Shown here one piece after another: positions 42,386-49,640 of a DNA stretch of 64,000 bases. This DNA comes from Variovorax sp. OK212 (GTDB lineage Bacteria; Pseudomonadota; Gammaproteobacteria; Burkholderiales; Burkholderiaceae_C). The stretch is from NCBI RefSeq assembly GCF_900112425.1, contig NZ_FOLP01000031.1:1-64000 (forward strand). Reading direction: 5' to 3'. Positions within the stretch are counted from its first letter, which is position 1; each line of letters opens with the position of its first letter. The notes beneath the pieces are model-generated. The model was not told where the DNA came from. It ran no database searches and was given only the letters and a program-made list of their open reading frames with translations. A program made the translations under genes and the position numbers.

Positions 42386-42398
42386 CGTGTCTGACACG
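42386..42398. promoter_or_regulatory. 13-bp palindrome CGTGTCTGACACG upstream of flhDC
   Basis: An exact odd palindrome with 6-bp arms around a central T. A further palindrome, TTTTCGCGAAAA, follows at 42430-42441. Both lie in the AT-rich 335-bp gap (42279-42613) that holds no gene and appears to be purely regulatory. Confidence 0.45.
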
Positions 42399-42531
42399 AA
42401 GGCGACACGTTCCCTCTGAGGAGTGCTGCTTTTCGCGAAAAACGGCGGCGTGGCAATCGTGCAACCAGTCGTTACAAACATCGCTTATCAGCAATAATTT
42501 ATTCATGACCAATTACACATAAATAAAGACT

Positions 42532-42588
42532 ATGAGCATTCATGGATTCACTGGACGGCGTAATTGCCGATTCAAATGAAATGCTCAT
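42532..42588 (-). terminator. terminator-like hairpin after the FlhB-like gene
   Basis: Nine-bp perfect arms ATGAGCATT/AATGCTCAT (42532-42540, 42580-42588), extendable by CAT with one bulge, enclose an inner CGGC/GCCG hairpin. On the minus strand the T-rich AGTCTTTATTTATG follows. It probably ends the fliK2-FlhB-like unit and insulates it from flhDC. Confidence 0.6.
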
Positions 42589-42613
42589 GACTTTGCATTG
42601 ACCACGGGAAGAT

Positions 42614-42901
42614 TTAATTCGCTTCATGGCTTTCCAGACCATGGATCCAGGCCATCAGCTCGGCCACCGCCAGGTACAGCTGCGGCGGGATCTGCTGGTC
42701 GAGGTCGACCTGCATCAGCAGCTTCACGAGGTCCGCGGACGAGTGCACATACAGCCCGTTCTCGCGCGCCTCGCGCATGATCGATTCGGCCACCACGCCG
42801 TAGCCCTTGGCCACGACGACCGGCGCCTTGCCCTTGTCGGCGTACGACAGGGCCACCGCGCTGTTGCGGTTGTCCATGCCCTGGTTCAGCGCGCCGGTCA
42901 T
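42614..42901 (-). CDS. FlhB C-terminal-domain-like protein (FlhX/YlqH type)
   Basis: A 95-residue protein equivalent to the cleaved cytoplasmic part of FlhB: AVALSYADKGKAPVVVAKGYGVVAESIMREARENGLYVH, then a final helix AVAELMAWIHGL. It lacks membrane segments and the NPxH cleavage site. Related stand-alone proteins (FlhX, YlqH) can partly replace FlhB-C. The start overlaps the upstream fliK-like gene as ATGA, so the two are made together, suggesting that they act as a substrate-switching pair. Confidence 0.87.
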   Translation of the reverse strand: MTGALNQGMDNRNSAVALSYADKGKAPVVVAKGYGVVAESIMREARENGLYVHSSADLVKLLMQVDLDQQIPPQLYLAVAELMAWIHGLESHEAN

Positions 42902-44268
42902 GCGGCCTCCGCCTGCGCCACGGCCTCGGTCCCGGCTTTCGCCGTGACCTGCAACTGCTGGAGCTGGAGGCCCGCGGCCTCGAAGCGCCGCGCGAGCTGG
43001 CCCGCGTCGCCGCGCAGCCGTGCCATCGTGGCCGTCTCGCGCGCCGACAGGTGCGCCTGCACCGAGGGGCCGGCCACGCTCACGCGCAGGTCGACTTCGC
43101 CCAGGCGCGGCAGCTGCAGCGACACGGTGGTCGACCAGCGGCGCACGCCCTCTTCGTCCGCGCCCGCGCCTTCGCGCGCGTCGGACTTCGCCTGCTCTTG
43201 TTCTTCCTGGATGGACCAGGTCATCGGCACGTCGGGCCAGGCCTGGCCGCTCCAGCGGAACACGGCGCCGGCCAGCAGGTCGAGCTGCTGGTGCACGAGC
43301 GTGACGGCTTGCGGATGAATGACTTCGTTGCCGCGCGCGGCCTGCGCCACCGCGGAGATGTCCGACTGCCGCGCGGCTTCGCCGGCGCGGTGCGCGGGCG
43401 AGGCGCTGTCGAAGGTGCTGCCCGCGGGCACGCCTTCGCCCTGGCGGTAGGCCGCCTGCAGGCGCGAGGCCTCGACCGCCGCGGCGGGCGCCGCCGGTTC
43501 GGCGGCCGGCGCGGCGCCATGCGGCGCACCGGTGTTGGCGGGCGCTGCCTGCGTTGCGGATGCGTTCGCCGGGGCGCCGCCCTGGCTGGTGTTGCCTGTG
43601 AAAGCGCTGGTGTCGGGCATTGCGGCAAGCGTCGCATCGCCTTGTGACACAACAGCCGTCGCCACTGCGGCAGCGGCCTGCGGCGCATCGGTTGCGCCGG
43701 GCACAGCCGCGGCAACCGCTGCATTCGCCGTGCCCGACGGGTTCGCCGTCGTCACCACCGGCTTCGCGACCACGGGCCCGGCCCAGCGCGCCTGCGGCTC
43801 CAGTGCCATCTGTGCGAGCGAGCGGCCACCGGCCGCGAACTCCGCCAGATGCGATTCATAGAAGAGACCGCTGTCGGCCACCGTGCTCGCCAGCGCACCG
43901 GCCAGCGCCGCGGCGTTGGCGGGTTGCTGGCGCGACGCCATGAGCGGCGACGCACCGCGCACCGGACCCGGCTCCGCCTGCAGGTCGGCCAGCACCGCGC
44001 CGATGACGCGTGCCGCCACCGACAGCCGCGTGGCCACCGACGCCGGCGCGCCGCCGCCCAGGTGAGCAGCGCCGCCCAGCAGCGCGCCCGGGATCTGGCG
44101 ATCGAGCGCGGCGTTCGAAGGCAGCCGCACATCGTTCTCGACCCTGGCGACCGGCACTGCCGGTCCCGGCGCACCGATGGCCGCCTCGCCCTTGATGCCC
44201 AGCACGTCGAGGCGCGGTGCGAGCCTTGCGGCCAGCAGTGCGTCGATCAGTCCGGCGAGTGCAGTCAT
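42898..44268 (-). CDS. FliK-like hook-length control protein (second copy)
   Basis: A 456-residue protein. The middle is low-complexity, rich in alanine, proline and glycine. The C-terminal ~100 residues (WSTTVSLQLPRLGEVDLRVSVAGPSVQAHLSARETATMARLRGDAGQLARRFEAAGLQLQQLQV) fit the Flg_hook domain of FliK, which touches FlhB to switch export specificity. Typical FliK lengths are 400-600. A separate FliK is at 55213-56667 inside the fli operon; this one is instead coupled to the FlhB-C-like gene. It may serve an accessory switch or be the diverged copy. Confidence 0.8.
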   Translation of the reverse strand: MTALAGLIDALLAARLAPRLDVLGIKGEAAIGAPGPAVPVARVENDVRLPSNAALDRQIPGALLGGAAHLGGGAPASVATRLSVAARVIGAVLADLQAEPGPVRGASPLMASRQQPANAAALAGALASTVADSGLFYESHLAEFAAGGRSLAQMALEPQARWAGPVVAKPVVTTANPSGTANAAVAAAVPGATDAPQAAAAVATAVVSQGDATLAAMPDTSAFTGNTSQGGAPANASATQAAPANTGAPHGAAPAAEPAAPAAAVEASRLQAAYRQGEGVPAGSTFDSASPAHRAGEAARQSDISAVAQAARGNEVIHPQAVTLVHQQLDLLAGAVFRWSGQAWPDVPMTWSIQEEQEQAKSDAREGAGADEEGVRRWSTTVSLQLPRLGEVDLRVSVAGPSVQAHLSARETATMARLRGDAGQLARRFEAAGLQLQQLQVTAKAGTEAVAQAEAA

Positions 44269-44332
44269 GGGAGTGGTGGTTCGGGTGAAGGGTCAGGAGA
44301 TGCGGGAGGCCGTGCGGTCCGTCAGGGACGGC

Positions 44333-44665
44333 TCAGTGCGTGGGCCCGTATGCGCGGCCCAGGCTCTTCTGCCTGTGCAGGCTGCCCATGCGGCTGACGA
44401 GGTCCTCGATCTGCGGCTTGATCAGGCCCGACACTTCGGCCTGGTCCACGCGGATGCGGTCCAGCAGACTGAGCACGCGCTCGACCTGGATGGCGTCCAG
44501 CGTCTCCAGCGGCTCGATGGCCCGCAGCCGTTCGACCAATGCAGCGCAGCGCGCTTCGAGCTCGGGCAACTTGCCCCAATCCTTGGCGCGAGCCAACGCC
44601 AGCATCTGCGCGATGTGGGTTGCAAGCTCCTCATAACAATGAACGACCTCACTCCGGACTGCCAT
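44333..44665 (-). CDS. fliT: flagellar chaperone FliT
   Basis: A 110-residue helical protein starting MAVRSEVVHCYEELATHIAQML, with the later IEPLETLDAIQVERVLSLLDRIRVDQAEVSGLIKP helices, matching FliT. FliT guards FliD before export and in enterics also restrains FlhDC. The ATG at 44665 has AGGGA upstream; starts at 44689 or 44725 are possible. It lies just after fliS. Confidence 0.82.
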   Translation of the reverse strand: MAVRSEVVHCYEELATHIAQMLALARAKDWGKLPELEARCAALVERLRAIEPLETLDAIQVERVLSLLDRIRVDQAEVSGLIKPQIEDLVSRMGSLHRQKSLGRAYGPTH

Positions 44666-44705
44666 GTTGTTCCCTGTCTTTGTAGTCATGTAATGCAGCC
44701 GCGGC

Positions 44706-45125
44706 TCAGCCGTGGCTTCCGTCATCGATCTCCCGCCAGGCGGAAGCGACGTTTTCGAGCAGTTGTCCTGCTTCGTCCAGCGCCTGCACGTCGTTGTGCA
44801 GGTTCGCCTGGAACAGTCGCCGCACGACGTAGTCGTACAGCGAAGAGAGGTTGCCCACGAGTTCGGCACCGGCTTCGCCGCCGGCCGTGGCGTCGAGCGC
44901 GGCCTTCAGGCCGTTTTCCACGATGCCGATGGCCTTGGAGATCGCCTGCCCCTTGGCCTGCGTCTCGCCGGCCGTCATGTGAAAGCGGGCCATGCCGATG
45001 GCGGACTTCGCGCCGTCGAACAGCATCACGATGAGCTGGTGCGGCGACGCGCTCATCACGCTGGTTTCCACGCCGACGCGCGCATAGGCACCGGCGCCGG
45101 TGCGAAGGTTGTGAGGTGTGTACAT
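44706..45125 (-). CDS. fliS: flagellin chaperone FliS
   Basis: A 139-residue FliS. The N-terminus (YARVGVETSVMSASPHQLIVMLFDGA) and the helices up to LYDYVVRRLFQANLHND are characteristic. It binds the disordered C-terminus of flagellin to keep it export-ready. It follows fliD by 35 bp and belongs to the fliD-fliS-fliT unit. Confidence 0.95.
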   Translation of the reverse strand: MYTPHNLRTGAGAYARVGVETSVMSASPHQLIVMLFDGAKSAIGMARFHMTAGETQAKGQAISKAIGIVENGLKAALDATAGGEAGAELVGNLSSLYDYVVRRLFQANLHNDVQALDEAGQLLENVASAWREIDDGSHG

Positions 45126-45160
45126 CGGCTGCTCCGTGTCGCTGGTCTGGCGGGGTGTGC

Positions 45161-46606
45161 TTACTTGCTGCTGCTGTTCGACATCGCGTCGAACTGCTGC
45201 GTGAGGTAGGTCTTGGTGTTGTTCATGCTGTTGATCAGCACGTCCAGCTGCGTGAACTGCGCCTTGTAGCGGGCAACCGTGGAGTCCACGCGCGTCTGCA
45301 CGGCGTCGTACTGGGTGTCCAGCTCCTTGATGGTGGAGGTCACGCCGTCGCTGGCGACCTTCAGGGCGCCGGTGTTCAGGTCGGTCACGATCGCGTCGAT
45401 CTGCTTGCCGTAGCCGCCGGTGCTGCCGGTGGCGCTGGAGAACAGGTTCGCCACGCCCTTCAGGTTGGTGGACAGGGCCTTGTCGAGCTTGGTGGAATCG
45501 ATGGCGATCGTGCCGTCCTTCTGGAAGGCCACGCCGATCTCGGTGAGCACCTTCATGTCGTTGGCGCCGCCGGCCTGCGGCGTGGTGAGCGCCTGGCGGA
45601 TGCGCGTCTGCAGGTTGCGCAGCGTGCTGTCGCCCACCAGGGCCGCACCGGTCTTGGTGTCGGGGTCGTAGGACGTCAGCGACTTGGCGGTGCTCTGCAG
45701 CGCGTTGTAGGCGTTCACGAAATCGGTGATCGCCGTCTTCACGCCGGCCGTGTTTTCCTTCATCGACAGGCCGGTCTTGCCGGTGTTCACCAGCGTGAGC
45801 GTGGCGCCCTGGATGGCTTCCTTCACGGTGTTGGTCGCGCTGGTGACGTCGATGCCGTTCACGTTCAGCTTGGCGTTCTGCGCCACCGAGGTCTGCTTGA
45901 GGTTCTGCGTGCCGGCCGGGTCGTTGCCCACCAGGTTCTGCAGCGTGGCGTCGCCGGCCACCGAGATGCGCATGCTCGACTTCTCGCCGGTCGTCGAGGA
46001 CGTCAGCACCAGGCGGTTGGGCGTGCCGCTGCCGTCGTTCACGATGGAGGCCGTCACGCCGGCGCTGGCGCCGTTGATGGCGTTGCGGATGCCTTCGAGC
46101 GTGTTGTTGGTCGGGTCGATGGTGATCGACTTGGCGGGCTGGCTGGCGTCCGCCGTGAAGGTGGCGCCGGTGTACTGCCCGGTGGTGGCGTTGAGCGTGC
46201 CGCCTGCGATCTGGCCGAAGTCGATCGTGATCTTGCCGTTGCCGATGGGGGTCTTGGTGTCCACCTGGCCGGCGCTGATGACGGTCTGCGCCTGCGCGAG
46301 CTGCTGCACATCGATGGTGTAGTTGCCCGCGGCGCTGACGTCGGTGGCCGATGCGGCCAGGATGCCGCTGACGGTCGGCGTGCCGGTCACGCTCTGGAAC
46401 AGCGCCGGGTCGCCCAGCTTCTTGGCGGCGGTCTGCAGCGTGCTGAGCGCGCTCTGGATCGTGCCGTAGGCCGACAGCTTGCTGGTGTAGCTCTTGGCCT
46501 TGGCCTGGAGTGCCACGAGCGGCTGGCTCTCGGCGGTCTGGAGCTGCGTGAGCAAGCTCGCAAGGTCGAGGTTGGCGCCAACGCCGAGGCTGCTGATCGT
46601 TGCCAT
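45161..46606 (-). CDS. fliD: filament cap protein FliD
   Basis: A 481-residue hook-associated protein 2. It starts MATISSLGVGANLDLASLLTQLQTAES and ends with the coiled-coil region (VARYKAQFTQLDVLINSMNNTKTYLTQQFDAM), both conserved in FliD. The cap helps flagellin fold at the filament tip. It lies between flaG and fliS on the minus strand; length is normal. Confidence 0.96.
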   Translation of the reverse strand: MATISSLGVGANLDLASLLTQLQTAESQPLVALQAKAKSYTSKLSAYGTIQSALSTLQTAAKKLGDPALFQSVTGTPTVSGILAASATDVSAAGNYTIDVQQLAQAQTVISAGQVDTKTPIGNGKITIDFGQIAGGTLNATTGQYTGATFTADASQPAKSITIDPTNNTLEGIRNAINGASAGVTASIVNDGSGTPNRLVLTSSTTGEKSSMRISVAGDATLQNLVGNDPAGTQNLKQTSVAQNAKLNVNGIDVTSATNTVKEAIQGATLTLVNTGKTGLSMKENTAGVKTAITDFVNAYNALQSTAKSLTSYDPDTKTGAALVGDSTLRNLQTRIRQALTTPQAGGANDMKVLTEIGVAFQKDGTIAIDSTKLDKALSTNLKGVANLFSSATGSTGGYGKQIDAIVTDLNTGALKVASDGVTSTIKELDTQYDAVQTRVDSTVARYKAQFTQLDVLINSMNNTKTYLTQQFDAMSNSSSK

Positions 46607-46662
46607 TTGGATGTGTTCCTGTATTGCTTGTTCTGCCGGGGATGAAGGTCTCGCGCGCGGCC

Positions 46663-47019
46663 TCAGGCCGACTGGTCGACCAGCAGGCCGTTGCCTTCGC
46701 GCATGAGCTTGGCGATGCGCACGACCTCTTCGTTCGGGATCTGGCGGATGACTTCGCCGCTGGCGCGGTCGACCACCTTCACGATGAGTTTGTCGGTGTC
46801 CTTGTCGACCTCGAACTGCAGGCCGACCTCGCGCAGCACCAGCGCCGCGTTCACCTCGTGCACGGCCCGCTCGACCTGCACCGGCGTGGCCTCGTCCACG
46901 GCACCTTCCGCCGCGGCGGACGACGCCGCCGCGCTCGCGCCGGCACCGCCAGCGCGGCCGGCGAGCAGCTGCGTCCAGGGGCTTTCCTTCGCGGGAATGG
47001 AGGGCACGGGGTTCGACAT
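46663..47019 (-). CDS. flaG: FlaG family protein
   Basis: A 118-residue protein. After an Ala-rich N-terminal half, the C-terminal FEVDKDTDKLIVKVVDRASGEVIRQIPNEEVVRIAKLM matches the FlaG domain. FlaG influences filament length in other bacteria, by an unclear mechanism. It lies 56 bp before fliD and 172 bp after fliC, separated from it by two strong hairpins. Confidence 0.92.
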   Translation of the reverse strand: MSNPVPSIPAKESPWTQLLAGRAGGAGASAAASSAAAEGAVDEATPVQVERAVHEVNAALVLREVGLQFEVDKDTDKLIVKVVDRASGEVIRQIPNEEVVRIAKLMREGNGLLVDQSA

Positions 47020-47047
47020 CGTTTTCTACCTTGTGGTCTGGCGGTTT

Positions 47048-47095
47048 CGCTGTGCTCTGGGGCCTCGCCTTCGGGCATGGCCACAGAGCACAGCG
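47048..47095 (-). terminator. long hairpin between fliC and flaG (1)
   Basis: A perfect 12-bp stem CGCTGTGCTCTG/CAGAGCACAGCG with an additional inner GGCC/GGCC pairing. There is no T-run, so it may be an mRNA-stabilising structure or a processing site rather than a simple terminator. Confidence 0.5.
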
Positions 47096-47131
47096 CAGGC
47101 AACCCCGGGCTTGCTCCCGGAACCTGCGCCT

Positions 47132-47162
47132 GCCGGATCCCCCCTTGCAAAGGGGATCCGGC
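47132..47162 (-). terminator. hairpin downstream of fliC (2)
   Basis: An 11-bp perfect stem GCCGGATCCCC/GGGGATCCGGC with a 9-base loop, 30 bp after the fliC stop. The T-rich flank (TTTCCTTTT) is on the plus-strand side. On the fliC message it is preceded by A-rich sequence and lacks a U-tail, but would still shield the fliC 3' end. Confidence 0.5.
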
Positions 47163-47191
47163 TTTCCTTTTCGCTAACTGGAGGTTGTGGA

Positions 47192-48850
47192 TTAACGCAG
47201 GAGGGAGAGCACGCCTTGCGTCGTCTGGTTGGCTTGCGACAGCACCGAGGTACCAGCTTGTTGCAGGATCTGAGCGCGCGTCATGTTCGACACTTCAACG
47301 GCGTAGTCAGCGTCTTCGATGCGCGAACGCGACGACGACAGGTTGGTCACCGTGGTGCCCAGGTTGGCGATCACCGAGTCGAAACGGTTCTGCACCGCGC
47401 CCAGCGAGCTGCGCAGCTTGTCGACCTTCGACAGAGCGGCGTCGAGTGCCTTCAGCGGGTCGACCGTCGACTTTGCGTCGCTGACGGCGTTGGTCGTCAG
47501 CTTGCCGGCCTTGGCCGAGTCGGCGTACACCGTGCTGCCTTGCGCGTCGGTCACCACGCCGTTGGCGTTCAGGTTGATCGATTCGGCGGCGGTGGTGGTC
47601 AGGCCGCTCACGCCCATGTAGGCGCCGGTCACTGCACCGCCAGCGGCTGCCACTGCGTAGGCCGTGGTAGCACCTGCGCCGTCGATGTCGATGGCGCCAG
47701 CGCCAGCGTTGATCTTGGCGGTCACTTGGTCGGCCGTGGCCTTTTCACCGGCAACCTTGAAGGTGCTGGCGCCGGCAGCAGCCGTCACCACGGTGTAGGA
47801 AGCGCCGGTTGCGCCGATGGTGATCGAGTCGCCAGCAGCGGACATGCCGGTGGCTTGCTCGAGCACTGCCGACAGCGTGGCGGCGGTCGTCGTGCCGGTG
47901 CCCGTCTTGGTCAGGTTCTTCGAAGTGTCGAGGTACAGAGCCGAGCCGTCGGCAGCGTCGGTCAGGGTGCCGTTGCTGTCGATCTTGACGTCCATCGAGT
48001 GGGTGCCGAGCTTGACCGTGGCGGTCACGCTGGTGCCAGCTGCCGGGGTCAGCGAGGCGAGCGTGTTGGCTTGGCTGCGAGCAGCTTCCGTGGCCGTGTA
48101 GCTCTTGGTCGCTGCGCTGTACGTGTACGTTGCGCCGCCGGTCATCGCGACCGTGCCGGTGTCTTGCATCTTGGCCAGCACGTCGTTGGCGGTGGCGCCG
48201 TTGGCGGCCGTGGTCAGCGTGCGGGTGTAAGGCGTGACGCCGTTGGCGGTCGTGCCTGCGGCGAAGCCGGCGACCAGCAGGTCGGAAGCGGTGGCACCCT
48301 TGTTCTTCGAACCGGTGTTGTTGACGTTGAAGCCGTCCAGACCCAGGGTCTTGGCGCTGATTTCCTGCAGGTCGATGTCGATGGTTTCGCCATCGTTCGC
48401 GCCGACTTGCACGGTCAGCTTGCCAGCGTTGGCCGACAGGACCTTCACGCCGTTGAACTGGGTCTGTTCCGACACGCGGTTGATTTCGTCCAGGCGCTGG
48501 CCGATTTCCGACTGGATCGAGTCCAGGTCGCTGGCCGAGTTGGTGCCGGTGGCGGCTTGCACCGACAGTTCACGAACGCGTTGCAGGTTGTTGTTGACTT
48601 CGGTCAGTGCGCCTTCGGTCGTTTGAGCGATCGAGATGCCGTCGTTGGCGTTGCGCGTTGCTTGCGTCAGGCCCTTGATGTTGGCCGTGAAACGGTTGGC
48701 AATGGCTTGGCCGGCAGCGTCGTCCTTGGCGCTGTTGATGCGCATGCCCGAAGACAGGCGCGTGATGGCCGTGCTCAACGCCGATTGCGACTTGTTGAGG
48801 TTGTTTTGCGTGACCAGGGAAAGCGAGTTGGTATTGATGACGGATGCCAT
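47192..48850 (-). CDS. fliC: flagellin FliC
   Basis: A 552-residue flagellin. The N-terminal D0/D1 region (ASVINTNSLSLVTQNNLNKSQ, RLSSGMRINSAKDDAAGQAI) and the C-terminal one (VSNMTRAQILQQAGTSVLSQANQ, ending SLLR) are fully conserved. The TLR5-recognised stretch LQRVRELSVQ is at residues 89-98. The central ~300 residues are a Thr/Ala/Gly-rich variable domain. Start at 48850 is the usual ATG of MASVIN. It is transcribed from a sigma-28 promoter at 48943-48969. Confidence 0.97.
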   Translation of the reverse strand: MASVINTNSLSLVTQNNLNKSQSALSTAITRLSSGMRINSAKDDAAGQAIANRFTANIKGLTQATRNANDGISIAQTTEGALTEVNNNLQRVRELSVQAATGTNSASDLDSIQSEIGQRLDEINRVSEQTQFNGVKVLSANAGKLTVQVGANDGETIDIDLQEISAKTLGLDGFNVNNTGSKNKGATASDLLVAGFAAGTTANGVTPYTRTLTTAANGATANDVLAKMQDTGTVAMTGGATYTYSAATKSYTATEAARSQANTLASLTPAAGTSVTATVKLGTHSMDVKIDSNGTLTDAADGSALYLDTSKNLTKTGTGTTTAATLSAVLEQATGMSAAGDSITIGATGASYTVVTAAAGASTFKVAGEKATADQVTAKINAGAGAIDIDGAGATTAYAVAAAGGAVTGAYMGVSGLTTTAAESINLNANGVVTDAQGSTVYADSAKAGKLTTNAVSDAKSTVDPLKALDAALSKVDKLRSSLGAVQNRFDSVIANLGTTVTNLSSSRSRIEDADYAVEVSNMTRAQILQQAGTSVLSQANQTTQGVLSLLR

Positions 48851-48942
48851 GAAAACTCCAGATGACAAAGTTGTGGGAAATCCGGCCGAAGCCTTCAACG
48901 CCTACCAGGTCCGATTCGGGACACAAGCCGTCGTTGAATCAG

Positions 48943-48969
48943 TTATCGACGCCCCCCCGGAAAACTTTA
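48943..48969 (-). promoter_or_regulatory. sigma-28 (FliA) promoter of fliC
   Basis: On the minus strand a -35 box TAAAGTTT is followed after exactly 11 bases by the -10 box GTCGATAA, one mismatch from the consensus TAAAGTTT-N11-GCCGATAA. Transcription would start near 48935, leaving an ~85-base leader. Confidence 0.92.
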
Positions 48970-49021
48970 GGCAGTCCGCAAGAATTTTTGACATCGCCTC
49001 GAAATACCCCGTCGGCCGGCG

Positions 49022-49348
49022 TCAGGCCTGCAGGTTCATCACTTCCTGATAGGCGGTGACCAGGCGGTTGCGCACCTGCAGCCCGGTCTGGAACGCCACG
49101 TTGGCCTTCTGCAGGTCGACCATGACGTCGTTCAGGGCGACGCCGGGCTTGCCGAGTTCGAACGACTCGGCCTGGGCATAGGCGTTTTGCTGGGCGCCGC
49201 TGATGTTGGCGAGCGAGCGCTTGAGCTCGGCGGCGAAACCGCCGGCCTCGGCCGGCGCACCCGCCGCACCCGTCGAGGGGGCGATGCCGGTGTTGAGCGC
49301 GGTGACGCGCATCTGTTGCAAGACGGATTCGATGGCGCTGATCGACAT
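49022..49348 (-). CDS. fliE: flagellar MS ring-rod junction protein FliE
   Basis: A 108-residue FliE. MSISAIESVLQQMRVTALN at the start and LNDVMVDLQKANVAFQTGLQVRNRLVTAYQEVMNLQA at the end are diagnostic. FliE links the MS ring to the rod. It diverges from fliF rather than leading the fliF operon, and lies upstream of fliC on the minus strand. The ATG at 49348 has AGAAGAGA upstream. Confidence 0.95.
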   Translation of the reverse strand: MSISAIESVLQQMRVTALNTGIAPSTGAAGAPAEAGGFAAELKRSLANISGAQQNAYAQAESFELGKPGVALNDVMVDLQKANVAFQTGLQVRNRLVTAYQEVMNLQA

Positions 49349-49640
49349 GGGATCTCTTCTTCCTGTGTGAACACTTCTGCGTGACTTGACAAGGAGGACG
49401 CAAGTCCTCCGGCTGGCCCGCAGCGTATCAAGGGAAGACCCCGATTCAAGGGTGCAACTGAGGCAGAAAACCCCGGCTGTTCGGCCATTCGAATTCCATT
49501 TGACTGTTGACAATCGTCGCCAAACGAACAGGCCGTGGACGACTCGACCGGCCCTCCGGAATGAACTCTCAACACCGAATCTCCTCTCCAAACCCGGCAT
49601 CGGCCCCTGGTGGCCGCCAAGCCCTGACGAAGGTGCACCC
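49349..49640. promoter_or_regulatory. divergent fliE/fliF promoter region
   Basis: A 292-bp gap between divergent fliE and fliF. It contains a perfect 7-bp stem GGAGGAC-GCAA-GTCCTCC (49393-49110 side: 49393-49399 with 49404-49410) closed by a GNRA-type loop. Early-class promoters activated by FlhDC are expected; I cannot place their boxes with confidence. Confidence 0.5.
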
